This document shows, one piece after another, positions 19,128 through 28,529 of a stretch of 64,000 nucleotides of DNA. The stretch comes from Providencia alcalifaciens (GTDB lineage Bacteria; Pseudomonadota; Gammaproteobacteria; Enterobacterales; Enterobacteriaceae). Position 1 is the first letter of the stretch; the number at the start of each line of letters is the position of its first letter. The stretch covers positions 2,976,001 to 3,040,000 of the forward strand of contig NZ_OU659204.1 in NCBI RefSeq assembly GCF_915403165.1, in the 5' to 3' direction. Below the pieces are notes generated by a model. That model did no database searches. It was not told where the DNA came from and saw only the letters and a list, made by a program, of their open reading frames with translations. Position numbers and translations under genes: made by a program.

Positions 19128-19985
19128 ATGGGACAAGTTCTCTTTGTAGTTTGGCGCGAAAGTTTTGAAGCGCTATTAGTTATCGGCATCATTTATGCGT
19201 GGATCAAACGCCACCCAGACGCTCGCAATGGGATGAAATACCTGTGGGGCGGTGTTGGGCTTGGTATCGCCATGTCCATCTTACTCGCTCTACTGATTTA
19301 TGGCGTATTCAATGTCCTTGATGACACAGGACAATCTATTTTCATGATAGTCATGGAGATCCTCGCCTGTATCTTGATTGTTCAAATGGTCTATTGGATG
19401 AACAAAAGCGGCGGCTCGATGAAAAAAGAGCTGGAATCGGGTATCAATCGTAATGCTGAACACCACAGTTGGTGGGGCGCAACCTTGATCATCGCTATCG
19501 CGATTGCCCGTGAAGGCAGCGAAATTGTCGTTTTCCTTTCCAGTTTCATCATGTCATTAACCGCTGAAAATGCTAACGAATTTATCTTTGAAGTTGCTGC
19601 GGGTATCGTTATTGCGGGCATGACTCTGTATGCCTTCTTATTAACTAACCGCATTATTTCATGGAAAATTTTCTTTAAAGTCACTGGCGTGATTTTACTG
19701 TTCCTCGCCCTCTCCTTATTACTCCGAGGTGTTGAAGAGATTTCAAACTTAATGATTGAGTTTGACTATCCAATTCCTGAATTTTTAATCTACCCTGCAT
19801 GGGATACCAGCGCATTACTGGATGACTCCGGTGTGGTTGGCAACTTTATCTCATCATTCTTTGCATATCGTTCACAGCCAATTTGGCTCAGTGTTATCAC
19901 CTTTGTTGTCTATTGGATTGTGATCCTCGCACTGTTTGTTTGGAGCAAAAAACATGCCGCTAAACGGAACTTACAAAATGCGTAA
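19128..19985 (+). CDS. FTR1-family iron permease
   Basis: 285 residues, about seven membrane helices. Two REXXE iron-binding motifs are present: RESFE (10-14) in the first helix and REGSE (128-132) in the fourth, the hallmarks of FTR1/EfeU permeases. It moves ferric iron across the inner membrane after periplasmic oxidation. The stop codon overlaps the ATG of the EfeO-like gene by 8 bases, indicating coupled translation. Confidence 0.94.
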   Translation: MGQVLFVVWRESFEALLVIGIIYAWIKRHPDARNGMKYLWGGVGLGIAMSILLALLIYGVFNVLDDTGQSIFMIVMEILACILIVQMVYWMNKSGGSMKKELESGINRNAEHHSWWGATLIIAIAIAREGSEIVVFLSSFIMSLTAENANEFIFEVAAGIVIAGMTLYAFLLTNRIISWKIFFKVTGVILLFLALSLLLRGVEEISNLMIEFDYPIPEFLIYPAWDTSALLDDSGVVGNFISSFFAYRSQPIWLSVITFVVYWIVILALFVWSKKHAAKRNLQNA

Positions 19986-20865
19986 AATCACCCGCTTAGC
20001 CATTGGCGTAATCGTCGCTTCACTCGTGGCATCTACCGCCTATGGCAAAGCCCTACGTTCCCCTGTGCAAACAGGGGACAACATCATTATTGCGAAGGGG
20101 GATATTCCCACCCCTGAAAAATATCAGCCCGCCATTCAAGAATACTTATCTTTCGTCAACAAGGAGTTAAGTGAAATGGTGGAGCAATTAGAAAAGCTCA
20201 ATCAAAGTGTGCAAAAAGGCCAATTAGCGCAGGCGAAAGCGGCCTATATACAAGCCCACCAGCACTATGAAACAGTGCGTCCGGTCATTGTGTTATTTGG
20301 TAATACTGACCGAACCATCAACCCTCGTGCGGATTATTTTCTGGATAAAGAAAAAGATTACCGCTTCGTGGGATTTCACTTAGTTGAACACCTTTTATTT
20401 GCCAAACAAGATCTCAAAGCGGCGCTGCCAGCGTCTGATGAGCTGTTATTAAAAGGGAAAGATTTACAAAAACGTGTCCTGACCGAAACCATTGAAATTC
20501 CGAAATTGGTGCAAGCTTCCGCCGATTTTATGGAGATGATCCTCGAAACAAAACTGTCAGGACAAGAGAATATTTATAGTCTCTCTGACCTGTCGGATAT
20601 GGCGGCAAATGCCAAGGGTTCTCAAGCCATCATCGAGGTGATCAGCCCGTTTATTGAATCCAAAACCCTTGATCAGATAAAAGAAAATGATCAGAAAATT
20701 AATAAAATAGTGCAGTCATATCAATTAGCTAAAGGTCAATACGCTCCTTATAGCCAACTAAAACAACAAGACAAAATGGCGCTCTATTCCCTGTTAACGC
20801 AACAAGCTGAACTGCTCGCCACATTACGCGCTCAGTTAGATGTTGATGTTTACTATAAATATTAA
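19978..20865 (+). CDS. EfeO-like periplasmic imelysin-family protein
   Basis: 295 residues from the ATG at 19978; an upstream in-frame ATG at 19936 lies inside the permease gene and would spoil the signal peptide (MRKITRLAIGVIVASLVASTAYG). The mature protein is the helical EfeO/EfeM (M75 imelysin) domain, with the family's GFHLVEHLLFA motif near residues 122-132 as possible metal ligands. It lacks the N-terminal cupredoxin domain of E. coli EfeO, a role that the separate cupredoxin gene upstream can fill. Probable iron-donor to the permease. Confidence 0.88.
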   Translation: MRKITRLAIGVIVASLVASTAYGKALRSPVQTGDNIIIAKGDIPTPEKYQPAIQEYLSFVNKELSEMVEQLEKLNQSVQKGQLAQAKAAYIQAHQHYETVRPVIVLFGNTDRTINPRADYFLDKEKDYRFVGFHLVEHLLFAKQDLKAALPASDELLLKGKDLQKRVLTETIEIPKLVQASADFMEMILETKLSGQENIYSLSDLSDMAANAKGSQAIIEVISPFIESKTLDQIKENDQKINKIVQSYQLAKGQYAPYSQLKQQDKMALYSLLTQQAELLATLRAQLDVDVYYKY

Positions 20866-20876
20866 GGCATAAATTT

Positions 20877-22166
20877 ATGCAAGCTAAACTAAAAAGCGAG
20901 TCACAACCTTTGGGGTTTTCTCAATCGAAAGTATCTCGCCGCCATGCGCTAAAAACCTTAGTCATGGGGGGCGCTATCCTTGCCGCACCCGCCCTCAGCG
21001 CTAAAGCATCCATTGCGGATTGCGGGCTGACCTATGACAAAAGCATCAATTATTTAGGTTCACACCAAGCGGGCGTGCTAACCCCAGAACAGAAAAATGC
21101 CTCGTTTATCGCTTTTCGAATCACATCAACGACCCTTGATGAGCTTCAAGCACTGTTCACGGTATTAACTCAACGCATTGCCTTTCTGACCCAAGTACAA
21201 AAATCTACGCCAAATCAGAATGATAAAATGCCTCCCGCAGAGTCTGGGATTTTAGGCACACTCATTCAGCCTGATGCCCTAAGTGTCACAGTTTCCTTAG
21301 GAGATAGCTTATTTGATTCACGCTTTGGGTTAGAAAAGCTTAAACCGAGCCAATTGGTGGAAATGACCAGCTTCCCGAACGACCGTTTAGAAGATAAATG
21401 GTGTGGTGGTGATGTGGTGCTGCAAATTTGTGCCAATAGCCAAGAAAGTGTGATTTATGCACTGCGCGATATTCTGCGCCATACCTCACCTTATTGGTTC
21501 CCGCTATGGAAAATCGATGGGTTCTTACCATCAAGGGATATCGATAAACGCTCTACTCCAATTAATTTATTTGGCTTTAAAGATGGCACTGGTAATGCGC
21601 CAGCCGACGACAGCAAATTAATGGATGACCTGATTTGGGTAACTGAGGATAGCAAAGAGCCTGCATGGTGTGTCGGTGGAACTTACCAAGCCGTTCGCTT
21701 AATTCGTTTTAATCTTGAATTTTGGGATAGAACCCCGCTGGAAGACCAAGAAAATGACTTTGGACGCCATAAAGAAACTGGCGCACCAATGGGTATGAAG
21801 CACGAAATGGATGACCCAGGATTTGATAAAGATCCTCACGGTGACCGCGTCTTATTTGACTCCCATATGCGCCGTGCCGAACCAAGAAACCCAACTCGCC
21901 ACACCGCCAAGTTACGCCGCCGCAGTTACAGCTATTCTCTTGGCTTAACCGATAACGGCTCACTGGATATGGGGCTGATTTTCGTTTCATACCAAAAGAA
22001 CTTAAAAACTGGCTTTATTGATACTCAAAAACGACTAAACGGCGAACCACTGGAGCGTTATATTAAACCATTTGGTGGGGGTTACTATTTTGTTTTACCC
22101 GGTATTCAATCAGAGCAAGACCAACTCGCTAAAGGGTTATTTGCCGCGCTGAAAGCCACTAAATAA
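20877..22166 (+). CDS. efeB: Dyp-type heme peroxidase / deferrochelatase, Tat-exported
   Basis: 429 residues. A twin-arginine signal (SRRHALKTLVMGGAILAAPALSAKA) sends the folded heme enzyme to the periplasm. The Dyp GXXDG motif is GFKDG (233-237) with the catalytic Asp, and the proximal heme His is in DSHMRRAEPRN. EfeB oxidises Fe(II) and can remove iron from heme. It closes the operon (11 bases after the EfeO-like gene) and a terminator hairpin follows. Confidence 0.94.
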   Translation: MQAKLKSESQPLGFSQSKVSRRHALKTLVMGGAILAAPALSAKASIADCGLTYDKSINYLGSHQAGVLTPEQKNASFIAFRITSTTLDELQALFTVLTQRIAFLTQVQKSTPNQNDKMPPAESGILGTLIQPDALSVTVSLGDSLFDSRFGLEKLKPSQLVEMTSFPNDRLEDKWCGGDVVLQICANSQESVIYALRDILRHTSPYWFPLWKIDGFLPSRDIDKRSTPINLFGFKDGTGNAPADDSKLMDDLIWVTEDSKEPAWCVGGTYQAVRLIRFNLEFWDRTPLEDQENDFGRHKETGAPMGMKHEMDDPGFDKDPHGDRVLFDSHMRRAEPRNPTRHTAKLRRRSYSYSLGLTDNGSLDMGLIFVSYQKNLKTGFIDTQKRLNGEPLERYIKPFGGGYYFVLPGIQSEQDQLAKGLFAALKATK

Positions 22167-22178
22167 TGTCATAAAAAA

Positions 22179-22200
22179 GCCCCGAATATTATTTCGGGGC
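22179..22200. terminator. Bidirectional terminator between efeB and the VWA gene
   Basis: GCCCCGAA / TTCGGGGC stem with a short loop; a run of six A residues on the left gives a T tract for the convergent VWA gene, so it likely ends both transcripts. Confidence 0.85.
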
Positions 22201-22239
22201 CTTCAGCATCTTCATTTACAGACTGATTTTATTATCTTC

Positions 22240-22977
22240 TTATTTTTTGCGATCCTTCACGTCTTGCTCAACTTCCTGTTTCCATTCCTCTGATATTGGT
22301 GCGGCATTCTGTTTGGCTTCTACGGCTTTATTGACCGCTTTATATGCCTTATCGTAACCCGTGCCATCTTGAACATAACCTGTGGCATTAGAACTCTTAA
22401 TACCAATATTATCCGCAGCCGTAATTGCATCAATATTGGCACCTAAGAAAATAAAGTCCCACTTATCTTCAACTTCTGCAGATTTAATCATAGATTTAAT
22501 CTTTGCCTGACTATATTTGGTGCTACTGTTCTCTTCACCGTCAGTAATAATCACAAACAAAACATTATTGTTCTTGGTGATTTTTCTATTTTCACGCATT
22601 TTCACCATGGTATCGCCAATGGCATCTAATAATGCGGTATTTCCATCGACAGAATAGTCATCTAGCGTGAGGTTTTTAACTTTATCAATAGGCTCTCTAT
22701 TATGTAATAAACTGGTTTTATTATTAAACAACACAGTGGTAATAAAGGTTTTACCCGCTTTATTTCTATTTTCTGTCAGCACGCTGTTATATCCGCCGAC
22801 AGTGTCAGATTCAAACCCTGACATGGAACCGCTTTTATCCAAGATAAACACTAAGTCTAATACTTCAGAATCTTTAACTGGTTCAACAATGGATTTAGCG
22901 CCAGAGACGCTGGAAAAAAAGAGTAGGAATGCAGCAGATATTGCAGTAAAAAATGAAGTCTTAAATAAATTCATCAC
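22240..22977 (-). CDS. Secreted von Willebrand factor A-domain protein
   Basis: 245 residues: signal peptide (FFTAISAAFLLFFSSVSGA), then a single VWA domain. The MIDAS metal site is complete in its first part, DKSGS at 47-51, with the later Thr (GNTALLDAI) and Asp (IITDGEENS) positions also present. VWA domains mediate metal-dependent protein contacts; partner unknown. The C-terminus is charged (KQEVEQDVKDRKK). The next gene upstream on the same strand encodes a lipoprotein, but 140 bp separate them. Confidence 0.85.
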   Translation of the reverse strand: MMNLFKTSFFTAISAAFLLFFSSVSGAKSIVEPVKDSEVLDLVFILDKSGSMSGFESDTVGGYNSVLTENRNKAGKTFITTVLFNNKTSLLHNREPIDKVKNLTLDDYSVDGNTALLDAIGDTMVKMRENRKITKNNNVLFVIITDGEENSSTKYSQAKIKSMIKSAEVEDKWDFIFLGANIDAITAADNIGIKSSNATGYVQDGTGYDKAYKAVNKAVEAKQNAAPISEEWKQEVEQDVKDRKK

Positions 22978-23119
22978 TGAGCCTCTTTATAATATTATCC
23001 TAACGATAACTGCCTCTTAGTTTCCGTGTTTCATCGGGATATCACATAAGATTACTCTGCTTAATTTATAAGCAAATTCTTAATTATAAAGACGCTCAGA
23101 TAAACTTAATGGAATATAC

Positions 23120-24019
23120 TTATCTTACCCACACACCATAATTTCTGAGTTTGTTAATTTCTTTAATAAACCCATTAAGTTTTATATATTCCTCAGCCGC
23201 ATTGCTGGAAGGACTTTCAGTATACGCTTCGACTAACTGAACAGTTAATTGATGATATTGCTTATTTAAGTCTTGATGAATATCGACTTTGTTCGCATTT
23301 TTCAGTGTTTCTGTTAGCGCTATAATCTCATTCGCCACCGATTGAACCTGAGGATCACGGAAAGCTGCCTGAGGAACTTGATAACTTAAGTGCTGGCTAA
23401 TCGAATTATTGTCTTCATTTTGCGGTGAATTAGGCGGTGAATTAGGCACTAAATTTTGATCGTGTTCGTTCGCAAAATATTCAATTAACTCGGATTGATC
23501 AAAACATTTTGATTTAATATCTTCTTGCTTATATTGCTTATTCTCTGCACCTGGCAACGCTTTGCCAATTGGGTAAGTACAACGGAATAAATTGCCATCA
23601 ATCACCGCAGCATTACTACTTTTGATAGGTAAGCTTAATTCATGCCCATAAATAGTGACATTTCTCGGCGTGGGCTGATAACCCTTATATTTACCTTGCT
23701 CGGTATACACTTCCGAGAACGTGTAATACACCCCGTGATTAGGGTTTAAGATCCCACCTGAGTTATGTTCAAACACCATAAATTTGGTGACATTACCAGT
23801 ACCATCTTCAAGTGTATGTTCACCGTTGGCTAACGATACTGCGCCATACTGGCCAGGCTCGACCTGATAATCTTTACCATCCACTTTAAAGGAAATCGTG
23901 TTTTCTGTCGGATTGCTATAATAAAACTTTCCTTTATTTCCCATAATATCGAGATCACCACAGGCAGTAATCAATAGCATTACTGTTGTGAGCAGGCTGA
24001 CTTTCAATATAGCTTTCAT
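23120..24019 (-). CDS. Putative lipoprotein of unknown function
   Basis: 299 residues from the ATG at 24019; the ORF extends 18 codons upstream but the lipoprotein signal MKAILKVSLLTTVMLLITAC defines this start, with lipobox LITAC giving a lipidated Cys20. The residue after Cys is Gly-Asp; outer-membrane placement is likely but Asp at +3 leaves this open. The N-terminal half is beta-rich (FYYSNPTENTISFKVDGKDY), then a Pro/Asn-rich linker (PNSPPNSPQNEDNN) and a helical C-terminal third. Family not recognised. It neighbours the VWA gene on the same strand. Confidence 0.75.
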   Translation of the reverse strand: MKAILKVSLLTTVMLLITACGDLDIMGNKGKFYYSNPTENTISFKVDGKDYQVEPGQYGAVSLANGEHTLEDGTGNVTKFMVFEHNSGGILNPNHGVYYTFSEVYTEQGKYKGYQPTPRNVTIYGHELSLPIKSSNAAVIDGNLFRCTYPIGKALPGAENKQYKQEDIKSKCFDQSELIEYFANEHDQNLVPNSPPNSPQNEDNNSISQHLSYQVPQAAFRDPQVQSVANEIIALTETLKNANKVDIHQDLNKQYHQLTVQLVEAYTESPSSNAAEEYIKLNGFIKEINKLRNYGVWVR

Positions 24020-24198
24020 GTATATCCTCAACATATTACACATCAAAAAACAGACTAAAAAATAAACAGTCAAGGGTAGTAATCTTATTCATCTCAATAA
24101 AAATAGTTTTACGATTAGTGCTTAACCCTCCTTACTTGTTAAAAATCAAACAATCATGATGAACTATAAAAAACTAGGTATAGAAATGCGCTGTAAAA

Positions 24199-25134
24199 TT
24201 AAGATTGATGAGTAGGCGTACGACGTAATGCTTTAAATAATAGCTGAAAAACAGATTCCATCATTGGCGTTAGCGTTTGGTTATTACGCATTAAGGATAT
24301 CGACCGCGTTAATGCGGGTTGTTGTAACTGTAAAACTTTTAGTTCTGGATCCCGTAAATGCACCGTATATAGCTGAGGTAAAATGCCAATCGCTAATTTC
24401 GATCTCACTAACCCATATAAGGTTTCAATATAATCGACTTGATAACGCGGATTAATATTAAAACGATTACTTTCAATTGTTGCACTCACTAGTCGATTAA
24501 TATTTCCTTTCGAAAACATGGCAATATCACGATTATTTAAGAACTTCCACGGCAGATGAAATGCATTATCTGAAATAAATTCATCACGGTGGATCACCGC
24601 AACAAATGGGTCATCTTGCAAAGGATATAAAGTTAACTCTTCAGGAACGGAGCTATCCAATACGCCTACCCCAAAATCAATTTCGTTATTCACCAATTTA
24701 TTCACTAATGCGTCATTCGTTTGGTCATAAAATTCCACATTCAGCTTAGGAAAATGTTGCTGTAATTGTTCAGGAATAATCGGGAATAACAATGAACTGA
24801 CGGAAGGAACCAACCCAATGCGCAATGTGCCATCGCCCCCCTCTTCGATAATCTTTTGAATATCGCTGAAACCTCGGTGGGAGACACTTAAAATACGCTC
24901 TGCATGCGGTAAGATTGCGGCACCTAACTCAGTCAACGTCACTGACGCTGCCGTACGGTTAATCAACTTACCGCCAATCACGGTTTCAATCTGCCGTATT
25001 GCGCTGCTCAATGCTGGCTGACTCACCGCTAAGCGATTTGCGGTTTCGGTAAAATGACGCAGATGCGCAAGAGTCACAAAATATTGCAACTGCTTTAGTG
25101 TTAATGCCGGAAGGCGTTGCCATGGCTCAGTCAT
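24199..25134 (-). CDS. LysR-family regulator, divergent from the adenine deaminase operon
   Basis: 311 residues: N-terminal winged HTH (LTLKQLQYFVTLAHLRHFTETANRLAVSQPALSSAIRQIE described as the block at residues 12-51) and a LysR substrate-binding domain from about residue 95. It is transcribed away from the adenine deaminase-permease operon across a 144-bp gap with a candidate operator, so it most likely controls that operon in response to a purine or related ligand (inference). Confidence 0.9.
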   Translation of the reverse strand: MTEPWQRLPALTLKQLQYFVTLAHLRHFTETANRLAVSQPALSSAIRQIETVIGGKLINRTAASVTLTELGAAILPHAERILSVSHRGFSDIQKIIEEGGDGTLRIGLVPSVSSLLFPIIPEQLQQHFPKLNVEFYDQTNDALVNKLVNNEIDFGVGVLDSSVPEELTLYPLQDDPFVAVIHRDEFISDNAFHLPWKFLNNRDIAMFSKGNINRLVSATIESNRFNINPRYQVDYIETLYGLVRSKLAIGILPQLYTVHLRDPELKVLQLQQPALTRSISLMRNNQTLTPMMESVFQLLFKALRRTPTHQS

Positions 25135-25197
25135 TGTATTTCCTCGCTAATCGGATCGTTATTCTTATCATGATGTGCCGCATTATAACCTCTCTTT

Positions 25198-25219
25198 ATG
25201 ATTCGATAAATTTTATCAT
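25198..25219. promoter_or_regulatory. Candidate LysR operator upstream of the adenine deaminase gene
   Basis: Nested dyad: ATGAT (25198-25202) with ATCAT (25215-25219), enclosing GATAAATTTTATC (25205-25217), palindromic except at its centre. It lies in the divergent promoter region, 59-80 bp from the adenine deaminase start. Confidence 0.5.
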
Positions 25220-25278
25220 CTTGGCAAACGTTTGCCTTACTCATAAAGTAGCGACATAAATCTTTGAGATGGTGTTTT

Positions 25279-27105
25279 ATGAAGCTAACAAATCAAACTC
25301 GACGTCGTGCCGTACAAGCCGCAAAAGGCGAAGTACCTTTTGATCTTTTACTCACCAACGCCAATATTATCGATATGGTCACCGGGGAAATTCGACCTGC
25401 GGATATCGGTATCATTGAAGGGCTGATTGCCAGCGTCCATCCAGCGGGAAGCCGTACTGATAGCCATGAAACCCATAATTTATCGGGAAAATTTATTTCT
25501 CCGGGTTTTATTGATACCCACGTCCATTTAGAAAGCTCTCACCTTCCCCCTGCTCGTTATGCTGAAATTGTTCTCACACAAGGCACCACCGCCGTATTTT
25601 GGGATCCCCATGAACTTGCAAACGTTTTGGGATTAGATGGTGTGCGCTATGCCATTGATGCTAGCCGTAATTTACCCCTTGATGTGATGGTTGCAGCCCC
25701 CTCTTCTGTGCCGTCAACTCCCGGTTTAGAAATGTCAGGTGCAGACTTTGCAGGACAAGAAATGTCCACCATGCTGAGCTGGCCGGAAGTGCGTGGTGTG
25801 GCAGAAGTGATGGATATGTTCGGCGTACTAAATGGCAGCGAACGTATGGAAGAGATCCTCGATGCGGGATTAAACTCCGGTAAAATCATTGAAGGTCATG
25901 CCCGCGGATTAAAAGGCGCTGATTTACAAGCTTATCTCGCCGCTGGCGTGACTTCCGACCATGAACTCACATCCGCAGAAGATGCCCTCGAAAAATTACG
26001 AGCTGGGCTGACACTGGAAATTCGTGGCTCTCACCCTTATCTGCTCCCTGAAATTGTTGCGGCATTACAAACACTGCCTCATTTATCCTCACAAATCACG
26101 GTATGTACGGATGATGTTCCACCGGACATGTTGATTGAAAAAGGCGGCATTATTGCGCTGCTAAATTTATTAATTGAACACGGTATGCAAGCCACTGATG
26201 TGCTACGCTTTGCCACACTCAATGGCGCTATTCGCCTACAGCGCAACGACTTGGGTCTGATTGCTGCGGGTCGCCGAGCCAACTTAGTGGTTCTTGATTC
26301 TTTGGATACCTTAAAAGCCCAACACGTTTATATCGACGGCAAGAAAGTGGCAGAAAATGGGCAACTTATCTCCCCGATTGCCCCGGAAAATACGATTTTA
26401 CCGCCTCGAGATACCATGCACTTGACGCCAATTTCAGCACAGGATTGCCAACTTCAATTAGCTGACCTACAAAATGGCACTGCTCGCTTACGCCATATTA
26501 GCGGTGCCCGCTTTACTCAGTGGGGAGAGGTCGATGTTCAAGTCGAAAACGGTATTGTTCAACTGCCAGATGAATTTAGCTTAATCCGCGTACAACATCG
26601 CCACGGACGCCATGATGCCAAACCACAAATTGCCTTACTAAAAGGCTGGGGAGAATTACGGGGTGCCATTGCCACCAGCTACTCCCATGATTCCCATAAC
26701 CTTGTGGTGCTCGGACGTGATGCCAACGATATGGCGATGGCAGCCAACCTGCTGATTGAAAGCGGTGGCGGTATGGCGTTAGTTCAAGACGGAAAAATCC
26801 TTGCTCATGTGGCCATGCCTATTGCAGGCATGTTATCGGAATTACCTGCACCTGAGCTGGCAGAACAATTTCGCCAACTTAGAGAATTAAGCAGCCAAAT
26901 TGCTGACTGGGAACCGCCGTATCGCGTATTTAAAGCCATCGAAGGCACTTGCCTTGCCTGTAATGCAGGCCCACATTTAACCGATTTAGGACTGACTTGC
27001 GGTACCACTCGCCAGATAGTTGATGCCGTTTTAGAACGTACTGAAAGTAATAGCGGTTTTAAAAACACTCATCCAATAAAAAATAATGATAGGAGCGCCA
27101 ATTAA
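25279..27105 (+). CDS. ade: Adenine deaminase
   Basis: 608 residues from the ATG at 25279 (a start at 25264 would add five residues). Amidohydrolase with metal-binding HVHLESS near residues 83-89 and the WDPHELANV, VMDMFGV, EGHARGLKG and TSDHELTS blocks, ending in the ade C-terminal domain (FSLIRVQHRHGR; IATSYSHDSHNLVVLG; SGGGMALVQDG; CLACNAGPHLTDLG). Converts adenine to hypoxanthine and ammonia. The stop overlaps the ATG of the purine permease (TAATG), so translation is coupled. Slightly longer than E. coli Ade (588). Confidence 0.93.
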   Translation: MKLTNQTRRRAVQAAKGEVPFDLLLTNANIIDMVTGEIRPADIGIIEGLIASVHPAGSRTDSHETHNLSGKFISPGFIDTHVHLESSHLPPARYAEIVLTQGTTAVFWDPHELANVLGLDGVRYAIDASRNLPLDVMVAAPSSVPSTPGLEMSGADFAGQEMSTMLSWPEVRGVAEVMDMFGVLNGSERMEEILDAGLNSGKIIEGHARGLKGADLQAYLAAGVTSDHELTSAEDALEKLRAGLTLEIRGSHPYLLPEIVAALQTLPHLSSQITVCTDDVPPDMLIEKGGIIALLNLLIEHGMQATDVLRFATLNGAIRLQRNDLGLIAAGRRANLVVLDSLDTLKAQHVYIDGKKVAENGQLISPIAPENTILPPRDTMHLTPISAQDCQLQLADLQNGTARLRHISGARFTQWGEVDVQVENGIVQLPDEFSLIRVQHRHGRHDAKPQIALLKGWGELRGAIATSYSHDSHNLVVLGRDANDMAMAANLLIESGGGMALVQDGKILAHVAMPIAGMLSELPAPELAEQFRQLRELSSQIADWEPPYRVFKAIEGTCLACNAGPHLTDLGLTCGTTRQIVDAVLERTESNSGFKNTHPIKNNDRSAN

Positions 27106-28448
27106 TGGCTAACGATTCTCTTCATCAGCCAACATCAGGGAGTTGGTTAGAAAGGCGTTTTGCGCTGCGTGAACGTGGCAGTTCAATCAGAACAGAATGC
27201 CTCGCCGGAGCCACTGGGTTCCTTGCAGCTGCCTATTTGCTCGTGGTTATTCCCGGCCTGTTAGCCGCAGGCGGTATGGATAAAGGCGCAGCGACCACAG
27301 GCACGATCATCGTGTTTGTACTCGCCAGCCTATTAATGGCGTTCTACGCCAACCTGCCTTTTATTGTCGGTCCCGGTATTGGTGGCTCGGTGTTGGTGGG
27401 GATCACCCTTGCAGGCAGTGAAGGGATTGATTGGCAAATCGGTTTAGGCATCGCCTGCTGGTCTGGAATTTTATTTTTCCTGCTCACCAAGTTCGGTTTA
27501 CGTGAGGTTGTGACTCGCTCCGTTCCACAATCCATTAAGTTGGGTTTAACGGCCTCTATCGGCCTGTTTGTGGCAGTGCTGGGCTTTCGTAATGCGGGCT
27601 TAGTCTTAGCCAATCCAAAAACCAACGCATTAATGCTGGGGGATTTTCTCTCTCCAGGTGCCTTAGTCGCTCTAGCCGGCTTCTTTGTGGCTATCGCGTT
27701 GCAAGCTCGCCGTATTCCCGGTGGGATCTTATGGGCCATTTTGTTCGCCACCCTACTGGGCATTCCGTTTGGCGTCACAAAGTTACCAGAAAGCTTTATC
27801 GGTATGCCGCATTCTATTGCGCCAGTTTTAGGTCAGGTGGATTTAATCGGTGCCTTAAACATCGCCTTCTTACCTTTCTTATTTGTGTTCTTTGCAGCGG
27901 AATTTTTCTCCACCATGGGAACCACACTCGCCGTTGGTGGCGAAGCCGGATTACTGGATAAAGAAGGCAACATGCCGAATATCAACCGTCCGTTTATTGT
28001 GGACTCCATCGCAGCAGCGTTAGGTCCAATGGTCGGTATCCCAGCGGCAACGGCATTAATTGAATCTTCCGCAGCCGCCGAAGCGGGGGGGAAAACCGGT
28101 ATGACAGCATTAGCAGCGGCGTTTATGTTCCTGCTTATGTTACTGTTTACCCCAATCGCGTTAATGATCCCGGCACAAGCCACCGCACCCGCGTTGATTT
28201 TAATCGGTTTAAATATGTTTAGCGGACTACGCAAAGTGGATTTAGCTAATTTTACCGATGGTCTGCCAGTATTAATGATGGTGATGATCACGTTAATCGC
28301 GAACAGCTTCGGTACAGGGATTGCAGGCGGGTTACTGTTTTATATCTTAATTAAAGCGGTAGCAGGCAAGTGGCGTGAAATTCCAATCAGTCTGTGGATC
28401 CTCGCGGTGCCATTAGTGTATTACTTCTCAACGTTAGTGAAGCACTAA
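27105..28448 (+). CDS. NCS2-family purine permease (AzgA/GhxP-AdeP type)
   Basis: 447 residues, about 14 membrane segments. Starts with RFALRERGSSIRTECLAGATGFLAAAYLLVVIPG, typical of the AzgA subgroup, and contains FVGPGIGGSVLVG-like and FFAAEFFSTMGTTLAVGG motifs in which the conserved acidic residue of NCS2 transporters appears. Proton symport of adenine, guanine or hypoxanthine is expected, and the coupled adenine deaminase points to adenine or hypoxanthine. A terminator follows. Confidence 0.92.
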   Translation: MANDSLHQPTSGSWLERRFALRERGSSIRTECLAGATGFLAAAYLLVVIPGLLAAGGMDKGAATTGTIIVFVLASLLMAFYANLPFIVGPGIGGSVLVGITLAGSEGIDWQIGLGIACWSGILFFLLTKFGLREVVTRSVPQSIKLGLTASIGLFVAVLGFRNAGLVLANPKTNALMLGDFLSPGALVALAGFFVAIALQARRIPGGILWAILFATLLGIPFGVTKLPESFIGMPHSIAPVLGQVDLIGALNIAFLPFLFVFFAAEFFSTMGTTLAVGGEAGLLDKEGNMPNINRPFIVDSIAAALGPMVGIPAATALIESSAAAEAGGKTGMTALAAAFMFLLMLLFTPIALMIPAQATAPALILIGLNMFSGLRKVDLANFTDGLPVLMMVMITLIANSFGTGIAGGLLFYILIKAVAGKWREIPISLWILAVPLVYYFSTLVKH

Positions 28449-28470
28449 ACCTGCTCTCCCTCTTTATTAA

Positions 28471-28496
28471 AATAGCCTCTATTTGAGGCTATTTTT
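28471..28496 (+). terminator. Terminator of the adenine deaminase-permease operon
   Basis: AATAGCCTC / GAGGCTATT stem, 5-base loop, then TTT. Also has A residues on the left, so it may serve the convergent decarboxylase gene. Confidence 0.88.
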
Positions 28497-28529
28497 CTAT
28501 CTACATCTTATTTAAATCTGCATTTTATT

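Noticed and set aside
27833..28291. 152-codon open frame on the minus strand inside the purine permease
   Set aside because: Shadow of a strongly biased membrane-protein gene on the other strand; no ribosome site or protein-like pattern.
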